Below are positions 37,713 to 45,271 of a stretch of DNA of 64,000 nt, one piece after another (positions within the stretch are counted from its first letter, which is position 1; every line of letters starts with the position of its first letter). Position numbers and translations under genes: made by a program. The notes below the pieces were generated by a model. The model ran no database searches and was not told the DNA's origin. It saw nothing but the letters and a program-made list of their open reading frames with translations. Source of the stretch: Vibrio sp. 99-70-13A1 (lineage in GTDB: Bacteria > Pseudomonadota > Gammaproteobacteria > Enterobacterales > Vibrionaceae); NCBI RefSeq assembly GCF_013114625.1, contig NZ_VTXD01000025.1:1-64000 (forward strand), given 5' to 3'.

Positions 37713-38713
37713 TGCCATTACTGGATATCCGACACCTAACCATTGAAATTGAAACCCCTCAAGGGCTAGTAAAAGCAGTTGATCGTATGAGCATCACTCT
37801 CAATGAAGGTGAGATCAGGGGTTTAGTAGGAGAGTCGGGCTCAGGAAAAAGTTTAGTTGCTAAAGCGATTGTGGGCGTTTGCAAAGAAAACTGGAAGGTG
37901 ACGGCCGATAGAATGCGCCTCGGCAGCATAGATTTATTGCAGCTTACGCCGAAAGAAAGACGCCGAGTCATTGCTCGTGATATTGCCATGATTTTCCAAG
38001 AGCCATCAACTTGTCTTGACCCATCAGAAAAAGTTGGCCGCCAGCTTATTGAAGCTATCCCGTCGCGCTCTTTCGATGGGAAGTGGTGGGAGCGTTTTAA
38101 ATGGCGCAAGAAACAAGCCATTGGTTTGCTGCATAAAGTTGGGATAAAAGATCACTCCCGCCTAATGGATAGTTACTCTTATGAGCTAACAGATGGAGAG
38201 TGCCAAAAAGTCATGATTGCGATGGCTATTGCGGCCAAACCTAAGATACTTATTGCTGACGAACCAACGAATGACTTAGACCCTATTACACAGTCACAAA
38301 TATTGCGCCTTTTGAGTCGAATGAATCAAGTAAACAACACTACGATTGTTTTGATCGGACATGATTTAACAACCATTACCCAATGGGCAAACCGAATTAC
38401 AGTGATGTATTGTGGTCAATCTGTTGAGTCTGCCGATACCGCAAAAATTCTCTCTGTTCCTAAGCACCCTTATACGGTTGCTTTGCTAAAAGCGATGCCT
38501 GATTTTAGTGACTGGATTCCTCATAAAGAAAAGCTCCAATCTTTACCAGGCTCGATTCCTCCGCTGCAACATTTGCCTATTGGATGCCGGCTAGGTCCTC
38601 GCTGCCCATATGCACAAAGACAATGCGTAGAGATCCCTTATACGAAACGGATTAAAAATCACAAGTTTAGCTGTCACTTCCCTTTGAATATGGAGAAGAA
38701 AAAGAAATCATGA
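37712..38713 (+). CDS. sapD: ABC transporter ATPase SapD
   Basis: A 333-residue ATPase. Walker A is [14 protein letters not shown] and Walker [13 protein letters not shown]. The signature reads [16 protein letters not shown] in place of LSGGQ, the same degenerate form as in E. coli SapD, so this site of the ATPase dimer may not hydrolyse ATP normally. A C-terminal oligopeptide-transporter domain with four cysteines ([14 protein letters not shown]) could carry an iron-sulphur cluster as in the Dpp/Opp ATPases. It ends with a 4-base overlap to sapF. Confidence 0.95.
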   Translation: MPLLDIRHLTIEIETPQGLVKAVDRMSITLNEGEIRGLVGESGSGKSLVAKAIVGVCKENWKVTADRMRLGSIDLLQLTPKERRRVIARDIAMIFQEPSTCLDPSEKVGRQLIEAIPSRSFDGKWWERFKWRKKQAIGLLHKVGIKDHSRLMDSYSYELTDGECQKVMIAMAIAAKPKILIADEPTNDLDPITQSQILRLLSRMNQVNNTTIVLIGHDLTTITQWANRITVMYCGQSVESADTAKILSVPKHPYTVALLKAMPDFSDWIPHKEKLQSLPGSIPPLQHLPIGCRLGPRCPYAQRQCVEIPYTKRIKNHKFSCHFPLNMEKKKKS

Positions 38714-39507
38714 GTGCACTACTAGAAGTCAACGGGTTAGCTAAAGACTTTACAACACGCTCTGGGCTTTTCCGTAAAAAGATCCAACATGCCGTAAAAC
38801 CTGTCAGCTTCACTTTAGAGGCGGGACAAACCATCGGGTTTATTGGGCAAAATGGATCGGGAAAATCTACTTTAGCACGCATGCTTTCTGGGATGGTGGA
38901 ACCGACATCCGGTGAAATAAGAGTTAATGGTGAGAAATTAGAACACAAAGATTATTCTACTCGTTGTAAGCTCATTCGAATGATCTTCCAAGACCCGAAT
39001 ACGTCTTTAAACCCAAGAATCCAAATCGGTCGAATCCTTGAGGGGCCATTAAAACGAAACACTAACATGACACCTGAAGCTCGGATGAGACGAGTAAAAG
39101 ACACGCTTTTGCGAGTTGGCTTGCTTCCTGAGCATGCGTATTTTTACCCTCAGATGCTTGCGACAGGTCAAAAGCAGAGGGTGTGCCTTGCTAGAGCTTT
39201 AATCTTGCAGCCGTCTATAATAGTCGCAGATGAAGCACTTAACGGGCTTGATATGGCGATGCGCTCTCAAATCATCAACCTCTTTCTTGAGCTTCAAGAA
39301 GAGATGGGCGTGTCATTTGTTTACGTTTCTCAACATATTGGTGTAGTAAAACACATCACCGATAAGATCATGGTTATGCACGAAGGTAATGTTGTTGAGT
39401 CAGGTAATACGCAGCAAGTACTCACAGATCCGTCTCATCAAATTACACAAAGATTAGTAGAAAGCCACTTTTTCAAAGCTCCGAGCCACTTATCCAAGTG
39501 TAAATAA
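38710..39507 (+). CDS. sapF: ABC transporter ATPase SapF
   Basis: A 265-residue ATPase partnering SapD. Walker A is [14 protein letters not shown], signature [15 protein letters not shown] (degenerate at the first two positions, as in E. coli), and Walker [13 protein letters not shown]. It lacks the C-terminal cysteine-rich domain of SapD, as usual. Last gene of sapABCDF. A hairpin (TGAAGCGA/TCGCTTCA at about 39537-39558) lies 30 bases downstream and may terminate the operon, though its T tract is weak. Confidence 0.95.
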   Translation: MSALLEVNGLAKDFTTRSGLFRKKIQHAVKPVSFTLEAGQTIGFIGQNGSGKSTLARMLSGMVEPTSGEIRVNGEKLEHKDYSTRCKLIRMIFQDPNTSLNPRIQIGRILEGPLKRNTNMTPEARMRRVKDTLLRVGLLPEHAYFYPQMLATGQKQRVCLARALILQPSIIVADEALNGLDMAMRSQIINLFLELQEEMGVSFVYVSQHIGVVKHITDKIMVMHEGNVVESGNTQQVLTDPSHQITQRLVESHFFKAPSHLSKCK

Positions 39508-39627
39508 AACAAGTAAGACAATGATAGTGTAATGAATGAAGCGATCCTTTTCGCTTCAATTCTCTCCCGGAGTATTAGGTTTGAATCCAGCTAACATAAT
39601 AAAACCGACTAAGTTATCAGTACTTCG

Positions 39628-40407
39628 ATGAATCAGATTTTATTCATGCTGACTTTATTGTTATCCGCTTTGTCCTTTTCAAGCTTGGCGACAGGGCTAA
39701 CTTGGCTCGGCCCTAAATTTGTCGAAACTGCCTTTTATGAAGTTGCATTAAAAAATGAATATTCAAAAGGGCAGAAATCGCTGTCCAAGTGGAATCGCCC
39801 ATTAAAAATTTGGATTCAACACAAGGTTAAAGATCAAGAACTTCATCAAGAGTTAGTGGAACTTCATCTAGCCCACCTTTCAAGCATTACTGGTTTGAGC
39901 ATCACTCTCGTAAATCAAAAGTCTGAAGCCAACATCAAGTGGATTTTCACTTCAGAATCAACTTGGCATCAAGACGCAAAAAGCGCAATAGGCATTAAAT
40001 CTACCGATCACTTAAACACCGCAATTTGCACAGCGGGTTATCAAATGAATCACAAAAATGAGATTATCAAGGCAGGGATTGCGATACCGGTCGATCTAGC
40101 ACGGGAGAGAGGAAAACTTGTCGCATGTATAGTAGAAGAAATAACCCAAGTGCTCGGGCTACCGAATGACTCAGAACTCGCCTACCCTTCAATTTTCAAT
40201 GACCAAACACCCAATGATCTACTATCACCGCTTGATGTCATTTTACTCAAATTGCTATATGAACCGGAGTTAAAGGTAGGGTTAACTAAAACGCAGTTAA
40301 AGCCAGCAGTTCAAAGAATTTTAAAGCGCTATAAAGATGAAGGTGTATTAAAAAATGCGTCTAAAGTATCCACACAAGCCCCTTTATATCAACTTGTGGG
40401 ATACTGA
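39628..40407 (+). CDS. Secreted DUF2927 family protein
   Basis: A 259-residue protein with a cleavable signal peptide of about 20 residues (hydrophobic ILFMLTLLLSALSFSSLATG). It belongs to DUF2927, judged by LVACIVEEITQVLGLPNDS and the following PSIFND ... LSPLDVILLKLLYEPEL blocks. No HExxH motif is present, so there is no evidence for a metalloprotease despite the EE motif. Function is unknown. It lies 120 bases behind sapF in the same direction, so it may be in the same operon or have its own promoter. Confidence 0.85.
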   Translation: MNQILFMLTLLLSALSFSSLATGLTWLGPKFVETAFYEVALKNEYSKGQKSLSKWNRPLKIWIQHKVKDQELHQELVELHLAHLSSITGLSITLVNQKSEANIKWIFTSESTWHQDAKSAIGIKSTDHLNTAICTAGYQMNHKNEIIKAGIAIPVDLARERGKLVACIVEEITQVLGLPNDSELAYPSIFNDQTPNDLLSPLDVILLKLLYEPELKVGLTKTQLKPAVQRILKRYKDEGVLKNASKVSTQAPLYQLVGY

Positions 40408-40412
40408 TTTTC

Positions 40413-40429
40413 AAGTAACGTTTACTTGT
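40413..40429 (+). terminator. Weak terminator hairpin after the DUF2927 gene
   Basis: CAAGTAA and TTACTTG form a 7-bp stem with a 3-base loop followed by TTTATTT. It begins 5 bases after the stop codon. Confidence 0.5.
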
Positions 40430-40433
40430 TTAT

Positions 40434-40823
40434 TTAACGCTTAGAAGCTTGTTTCTTTAATTCAAAGTCGAATTCATCTGGGAAAAGAATCACACCTTCT
40501 TCATTCTGATTTGGGAAAACCACGATAGCCAGTTCGTCGTCTTCTAAACCTACTGTCCAGCGACTATGCCATTTATTTAATCCGATAGACTCCGCAGTAC
40601 AATCAGCCCACTCGCCAGTAGCCCATTGCTCTGCAAATTCTTGGTTAGGCCACACTGGTACGCAGTCTTCCTCTTCAGTATTCAGCATTACACAGCCATG
40701 CTCATCCTTTAAGATCCAAACTTCACGATTTGCAACGATCTCTTTAACACAGTATTTCAAACGCTGTTCACCATCGAGTTTGTTGATATCAGCTAATTGC
40801 TTATCATCTAACTGTTTTGTCAT
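40434..40823 (-). CDS. DUF2750 domain protein
   Basis: A 129-residue cytoplasmic acidic protein of the DUF2750 family. Features are REVWILKDEHGCVM, VPVWPNQEFAEQW, the WTVGLEDDELAIVVFPNQ strand and the C-terminal FPDEFDFELKKQ. Proteins of this type occur as single genes or in toxin-immunity settings, but no partner is visible here, so no role is assigned. The ATG at 40823 has only a weak ribosome site. It is convergent with the DUF2927 gene. Confidence 0.85.
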   Translation of the reverse strand: MTKQLDDKQLADINKLDGEQRLKYCVKEIVANREVWILKDEHGCVMLNTEEEDCVPVWPNQEFAEQWATGEWADCTAESIGLNKWHSRWTVGLEDDELAIVVFPNQNEEGVILFPDEFDFELKKQASKR

Positions 40824-40896
40824 TTTATTTTTCCTGCGGCTTGTTTTCTGTATTCACTTATAGCAAGGATAGCGAACAAGTAAAGATAGATTAAAA

Positions 40897-40928
40897 TAAA
40901 AACGCCCACTGAAACCAGTAGGCGCTTT
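40897..40928 (-). terminator. Intrinsic terminator of ppaC
   Basis: CGCCCACTG and CAGTAGGCG form a 9-bp stem with one mismatch and a short loop. The minus strand continues with TTTTTATTTTAA, 20 bases after the ppaC stop. Confidence 0.85.
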
Positions 40929-40949
40929 AATATTTGTTCTTGGTGAAAC

Positions 40950-41855
40950 TTAAGCAAGTTCACCTTGAAGCCAAGGCCAACCTTGCTTCTTACGGCTTAA
41001 AGTATTTTCCATCATTAGCTGACCGTTTACTTCATGCTTCACTAGCATCTCTGCCCACTCACCTTTGTAAAGCAGGCGAGTTTGAGCGGTTGTGATGTCC
41101 GTTAGCATTACTGCAGCAAACGCTAGACCGTCTTTTTCACAACGAGCTTCTAAGTCAGCTTCAAGCGCTTCAATCATGCCATCGACTTGCTCAAGAGTTG
41201 CAAGTTCAACTTGACCAACAACCACATCACGACCGTTGAATGGGTAACCTTTTAAATCTTTCTCTACTAGTTCAGCAGCAGATAGACCTTCAATATTCGT
41301 TTTAGCAATCAAAAGATCTTTAATGAAAGTATCAATGTCTGTCACACCTGCGATTTCAGCAAGTTCAGCCACTGCATCTTTATCTTTTTGAGTACATGTT
41401 GGAGAAGCAAAGCCAACCGTGTCAGATAGAATTGCAGACATCATAAGCTTTGCAATCTTCTGAGAAATAGAATGACCTTCAATTTTGTACATGTTGAAAA
41501 GAACAGTGTTAGTACAGCCAACAGGCCAAATCCACGCTTCCATTGGATTAACTGTCATTACATCACCAAGGCGGTGGTGGTCAACAATACCTAAGATTTC
41601 AGCGTCAGCAACATCATCAGGTGCTTGCGCTAGATCTGAGTAGTCTACTAGCCAGATTTTTTCGCCAGCAACAGAGGTGCGAAGTTCTGGAGATTCTGCA
41701 TCTGCAACTTCTAAAATGTGCTGAGTTTCACGATTGATTTCACCTTGACGGATTGGCATTGCTTCTAGACCACGAGCTTGTAAAAGCTCAGTCGCAACAA
41801 GTGCACTACAAATACTATCGCTATCTGGGTTCTTATGACCAACAACTAAAATCAT
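40950..41855 (-). CDS. ppaC: Manganese-dependent inorganic pyrophosphatase (family II)
   Basis: A 301-residue DHH-family enzyme that splits pyrophosphate to two phosphates with Mn2+. Metal ligands are in VGHKNPDSDSICSA (HxxxDxD) and IVDHHRLGD (DHH), plus aspartate in VDYSDL. The C-terminal DHHA2 domain contains SRKKQG, which binds phosphate. Length is that of the non-CBS class. AGGAAGC lies before the ATG. It is divergent from a transporter of a putative manganese exporter family. Most gamma-proteobacteria rely on the magnesium-dependent family I enzyme, so this may be a second, Mn-linked one. Confidence 0.95.
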   Translation of the reverse strand: MILVVGHKNPDSDSICSALVATELLQARGLEAMPIRQGEINRETQHILEVADAESPELRTSVAGEKIWLVDYSDLAQAPDDVADAEILGIVDHHRLGDVMTVNPMEAWIWPVGCTNTVLFNMYKIEGHSISQKIAKLMMSAILSDTVGFASPTCTQKDKDAVAELAEIAGVTDIDTFIKDLLIAKTNIEGLSAAELVEKDLKGYPFNGRDVVVGQVELATLEQVDGMIEALEADLEARCEKDGLAFAAVMLTDITTAQTRLLYKGEWAEMLVKHEVNGQLMMENTLSRKKQGWPWLQGELA

Positions 41856-41995
41856 TTTGCTTCCTATTACCTATCAAGTACCGCTCTGTTTAAGAGCTTT
41901 TTTATATGGGCAGTACTTTACCTTATTTTTTTGCAATGATCATTTGTTCGTTAGCCCTCTTCGAGTGACCAATTACAAAAAAAACCTAAATACAA

Positions 41996-42041
41996 TTGAG
42001 AATTATTATCATTAGTATATAGTTGTAAATAGTTATCATTT
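41996..42041. promoter_or_regulatory. Fur-like operators upstream of the putative metal transporter
   Basis: The minus strand reads TAATGATAATAATTCTCAA at 41996-42014, close to the Fur consensus half-sites (GATAATGATAATCATTATC). A second, weaker copy lies at 42022-42041 (AATGATAACTATTTACAAC on the minus strand). The pair ends about 13 bases before the transporter start, where a repressor would block transcription. Confidence 0.65.
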
Positions 42042-42054
42042 AGGATTGTATTTT

Positions 42055-43278
42055 ATGAGCCAATTTGTCTCCCAACTTCCAAACAATATTGTGGATAAAA
42101 GTCAGTTTTCTTTTTCTTTTAAACGTGTACTTTTACCCGTTTTTTTACTTGCTTTAATGGTGGCGCCAGCCACTCGTGAACTGACTGTCGCAACGCTTTC
42201 CGACGCATTTTGGGCAGTATCATGCTACGTAGCACTAACGCTTGCTATATATCACTTGCTAAGTAAACACGTCTCAAGCAATAACCTTTTCAGCCGAATG
42301 GCATACAAAACACGCTCTCACCAAGTCATTTTCTCAGCCTTAATGGGAGCATTGCCTGGTTGTGGAGGTGCTATTGTTGTTACCACTCAATTTATTTCTG
42401 GGCGACTAGGATTTGGTTCAGTTGTGGCCGTTTTAGTTTCTACCATGGGAGACGCTGCTTTTCTTCTATTGGCGAGTGAGCCTAAAACTGGATTCGCAAT
42501 GGTAGCAATGGGAGTTATTGTTGGTTCTGTCTCTGGGTTAATTATTAATGCTTTTCATAAAGATGATTTTTTAAGACCCGATAACGAAAATGAAACCGTT
42601 CAAAAAATGTTCCCTCATTGCGCTGGAGATAATGAATCTGAAAGCAAACAGAACATAATAAGAAATGCAATTAACCTTCAAGGCATGCTATGGGGTTTAT
42701 TAATTATTCCCGGTGCGGTTGTGGCGCTGCTCGGCTCATTTCAAGTTGACGTTAATTCGATGTTTGCCTTGCCTGAAATGACGATGGAGTGGAGTGGAGC
42801 AATATTACTGCTCGTTTCGATGTCTTTATGGGCTCTGACAAAGGAAATAGATGACTACCGTTCTGTAGTAAGTGAGGATGAAAAATCAGTCAGCTCACAC
42901 CCGATGCAAAAAACGGCGCAAGATACTAACTTTGTTACCGCTTGGGTTGTAGTTGCCTTCTTAATTTTCGAATTTGGTGCGGAAATTGCTCAAATTGATT
43001 TTGCTGCTGTATTTTCTAGTTGGGGATTACTACTCCCTCTAGCAGGTGTACTCATGGGGCTATTACCTGGTTGCGGACCTCAATTACTCGTGACAAGTCT
43101 ATATTTATCTGGTGCGTTACCGCTATCAGCTCAAATAGGTAATGCAATTTCAAATGACGGGGATGCCCTCTTCCCTGCAATTGCAATGGCACCTAAAGCT
43201 GCTCTTGTGGCAACAATCTATTCTGCCATTCCGGCTCTACTGTTTGCTTATGGTTATTGGTTCTTTTTTGAATTATAG
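42055..43278 (+). CDS. Putative 10-TM heavy-metal (manganese) exporter, ArsP_2/PF11449 type
   Basis: A 407-residue inner-membrane protein with about 10 hydrophobic segments. Two repeats carry the same motif, GALPGCGGAIVVTTQFISG in the first half and GLLPGCGPQLLVTSLYLSG in the second, indicating an internal duplication with inverted or parallel halves. This is the hallmark of the PF11449 family, in which V. cholerae MneA exports manganese. Substrate here is inferred. The ATG at 42055 follows AGGA by 9 bases; the TTG at 42046 has no room for a ribosome site. Fur-like sites precede it, and ppaC is divergent, 199 bases away. Confidence 0.8.
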   Translation: MSQFVSQLPNNIVDKSQFSFSFKRVLLPVFLLALMVAPATRELTVATLSDAFWAVSCYVALTLAIYHLLSKHVSSNNLFSRMAYKTRSHQVIFSALMGALPGCGGAIVVTTQFISGRLGFGSVVAVLVSTMGDAAFLLLASEPKTGFAMVAMGVIVGSVSGLIINAFHKDDFLRPDNENETVQKMFPHCAGDNESESKQNIIRNAINLQGMLWGLLIIPGAVVALLGSFQVDVNSMFALPEMTMEWSGAILLLVSMSLWALTKEIDDYRSVVSEDEKSVSSHPMQKTAQDTNFVTAWVVVAFLIFEFGAEIAQIDFAAVFSSWGLLLPLAGVLMGLLPGCGPQLLVTSLYLSGALPLSAQIGNAISNDGDALFPAIAMAPKAALVATIYSAIPALLFAYGYWFFFEL

Positions 43279-43341
43279 AATTTACCTCCCTGCTTTGCCC
43301 TTTTTTAAGCGATAGCAATTACGAATGTACAAAACGAAAAA

Positions 43342-43366
43342 GGCCCTCCAACTCCGGAGGGCACAA
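43342..43366. terminator. Bidirectional terminator between the transporter and the porin gene
   Basis: GCCCTCC and GGAGGGC with a short loop form a 7-bp GC-rich stem. A tracts lie on both sides (T runs on the opposite strand), between convergent genes. Confidence 0.75.
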
Positions 43367-43439
43367 AAAGGCAGTGGATTAACGTCTAAGCATCCTGCTG
43401 ATAAATGGTCCTATTCGGACCATAAATATAAACTTTTAA

Positions 43440-44372
43440 TTAAAATGCGTAAGCTAGTTTAACGAATGACTCAACGTCACCCTTTTCCCAGCCTTTGTTT
43501 GCAGTAACGTAACCTTCATCAGAGATGTGGTATGCGATATCAACTAGAGCTGTGAAGTTTTCAGTAATAGCGTAAGAACCACCAACGTTGATTGCTTCAC
43601 GAATATCTTCAACTTTCACGTAACCCATTGCTAGGTATAGTTCAGCCATAGAGTAACCAGCAGAAGCGTTTACTAGCTTAGTTTTAAGACCAGCAGAATC
43701 TTCTTCTTCAGCGAAAGTAGCGCCTAGACCGATTTCACCAACAGTTACAGTACCGTTTACTAGGTATAGTTTATCAGTGCTGCCTTCTTTTTGAGCGTTA
43801 TCTTCGTAACCAGCATTGATAGAGAATGTCTCAGTTGCGTAACCAACGTAACCGTTGAAACCACTTTGAGCGTCTAGAGATTCGTAGTTACGGTCACCGA
43901 AGTAAGAAATACCGTATTTGATGCCTTCTTTCTCGCCTTCAAATTTTACAACTTGACGTGCATCTGAAGCATCAGAAGGAGACCATAGGAATTCAATTGT
44001 TTGGTCAGCTGCGCCATCAACTGCGTCTAGAGCAGTGTCGTTTGCGTAACCTACAGAAGCGATACCAAAACCTGTTTTGTAACCAACCCAAGTATCAGTG
44101 ATAGTGAAAGTAGAATCTGTTGTTGCGTAGTCGTCTTCAACGTCGAACTCACCGCCAAATTTACCTACAATCTTACCGTTTTCGTAATCAGCGAAGATAT
44201 CGAAACCAGTTACACCACCGTTGTAAACTTCGTCTTCAGTACGGCTAGAGTCTGAATAGAAACCTGCTGCAAGTTCACCAGATACAGTGAATTGCTCACC
44301 TGTAAGTGCTTCTGCTGCAAAAGTTGAACCCGTTACAAGTGATAATGCGATCGCTACTGCTGTCTTTTTCAT
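43440..44372 (-). CDS. Outer-membrane porin
   Basis: A 310-residue beta-barrel porin of the Gram-negative porin class. The signal peptide ends near GSTFAAE, alternating hydrophobic strands run through the sequence, and the chain ends in a terminal phenylalanine (KLAYAF) needed for BAM-assisted assembly. The mature protein is very acidic (many DE-rich loops), suggesting cation preference. It is related to OmpU-type Vibrio porins but I cannot assign a subtype. It is monocistronic, followed by a bidirectional terminator. The long upstream region, about 800 bases, has unknown regulatory content. Confidence 0.92.
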   Translation of the reverse strand: MKKTAVAIALSLVTGSTFAAEALTGEQFTVSGELAAGFYSDSSRTEDEVYNGGVTGFDIFADYENGKIVGKFGGEFDVEDDYATTDSTFTITDTWVGYKTGFGIASVGYANDTALDAVDGAADQTIEFLWSPSDASDARQVVKFEGEKEGIKYGISYFGDRNYESLDAQSGFNGYVGYATETFSINAGYEDNAQKEGSTDKLYLVNGTVTVGEIGLGATFAEEEDSAGLKTKLVNASAGYSMAELYLAMGYVKVEDIREAINVGGSYAITENFTALVDIAYHISDEGYVTANKGWEKGDVESFVKLAYAF

Positions 44373-45177
44373 TTTTATACCTATAAGTATTTATTATGCG
44401 AGGGAGTTAACAAAGCTTTTCTGGGGCTGAATTTAGGTAAAAACACCACTCAACACAAATAAAAAAACATAAACAACCAGCTCAATTAATAACCTTAAAC
44501 ATAAAAAAACATAAAATTCGAACAAAAAAAATACCATTCGATATACTTTGAGTGAGAGAGATCTCAAATTTTTGTGTATTTTCCGCTAATAAAAAATAAA
44601 AATATATTTTCTAGAGATGTTAATTTTTAGATGCTTTGACAAAAGCGGATAAAAAACAAACATTGGCAATCACTCTCCAAAATCTCATTTCTATCAGGCA
44701 TATAATAACCCAAGTGAATCACTCCAGCTCCTTAGCTTTGTTGCGTTTATTTATTGCGATGTCCTCGATTTCTATCAAGCGTCCATAGAATAAAATCTCA
44801 CCAATATTGATGGGTAATACATCGTACCTACTAACGTATTACTCTGAATTAATTCTCGCTCATGAGGAAGATACAGAACTAAGTAGTTAGGGAGCTTAAT
44901 CTCCGTTTGCTATAGCTAGGATGCTTAGGATGCTTAGGATGCTTAGGATGCTTAGGATGCTTAGGATGCTTAGGATGCTTAGGATGGAGATTAAACAAAG
45001 AAATAGGACTGGCTATACTATTATTTGTAGCGAGTTAAAGCTGTGGGTTAACACTTTCTGATAGAAACGTTATATGGGTGAAGACCAAACACAAACTAGG
45101 ACACCATTCCAAACCGTTCTGTCTGGCTTCAACATTCAAACCTTTTCCAATAGATTTAAGATAACTAGAGCGCAAAC
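44373..45177. other. Long region without a convincing gene, between the porin gene and torECA
   Basis: About 800 bases. The first 300 are AT-rich and should hold the porin promoter. From 44719 a 39-codon open frame without a start codon is seen on the minus strand. A 9-bp tandem repeat flanked by an inverted repeat occupies 44896-44994. The remainder has no convincing gene. A 12-base AGCTTTGTTGCG near 44734 resembles ends of some insertion sequences, but no transposase is present. Confidence 0.6.
44896..44994. repeat. Inverted repeat enclosing a 9-bp tandem repeat
   Basis: TAGGATGCT is repeated without mismatch seven times at 44917-44979, with a partial eighth copy to 44987. The array is framed by TTAATCTCC (44896-44904) and its exact complement GGAGATTAA (44986-44994). 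Confidence 0.93.
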
Positions 45178-45211
45178 AAAAAGCCCGAGAACAATGATGT
45201 TCTCGGGCTTC
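45178..45211 (-). terminator. Intrinsic terminator of torECA
   Basis: AAGCCCGAGAAC and GTTCTCGGGCTT form a perfect 12-bp stem with a 6-base loop. The minus strand continues in a T run, 60 bases after the torA stop. Confidence 0.9.
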
Positions 45212-45271
45212 AATAACGCTATAGCGAGCGGTTTATCTATCTATTGTTTGACAAACTACTTGATAAGCAAA

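Noticed and set aside
40434-40823. DUF2750 protein as part of a toxin-immunity pair
   Set aside because: No neighbouring toxin-like gene is present; the adjacent genes are a secreted DUF2927 protein and ppaC.
41883-41903. GCTCT/AGAGC hairpin followed by six T, plus strand, between ppaC and the transporter gene
   Set aside because: It looks like a small terminator but nothing upstream is transcribed toward it on that strand; a 5-bp stem is too weak to claim.
44734-44745. AGCTTTGTTGCG resembling an insertion-sequence end
   Set aside because: Only one end and 12 bases, no transposase, no target duplication; chance similarity is likely.
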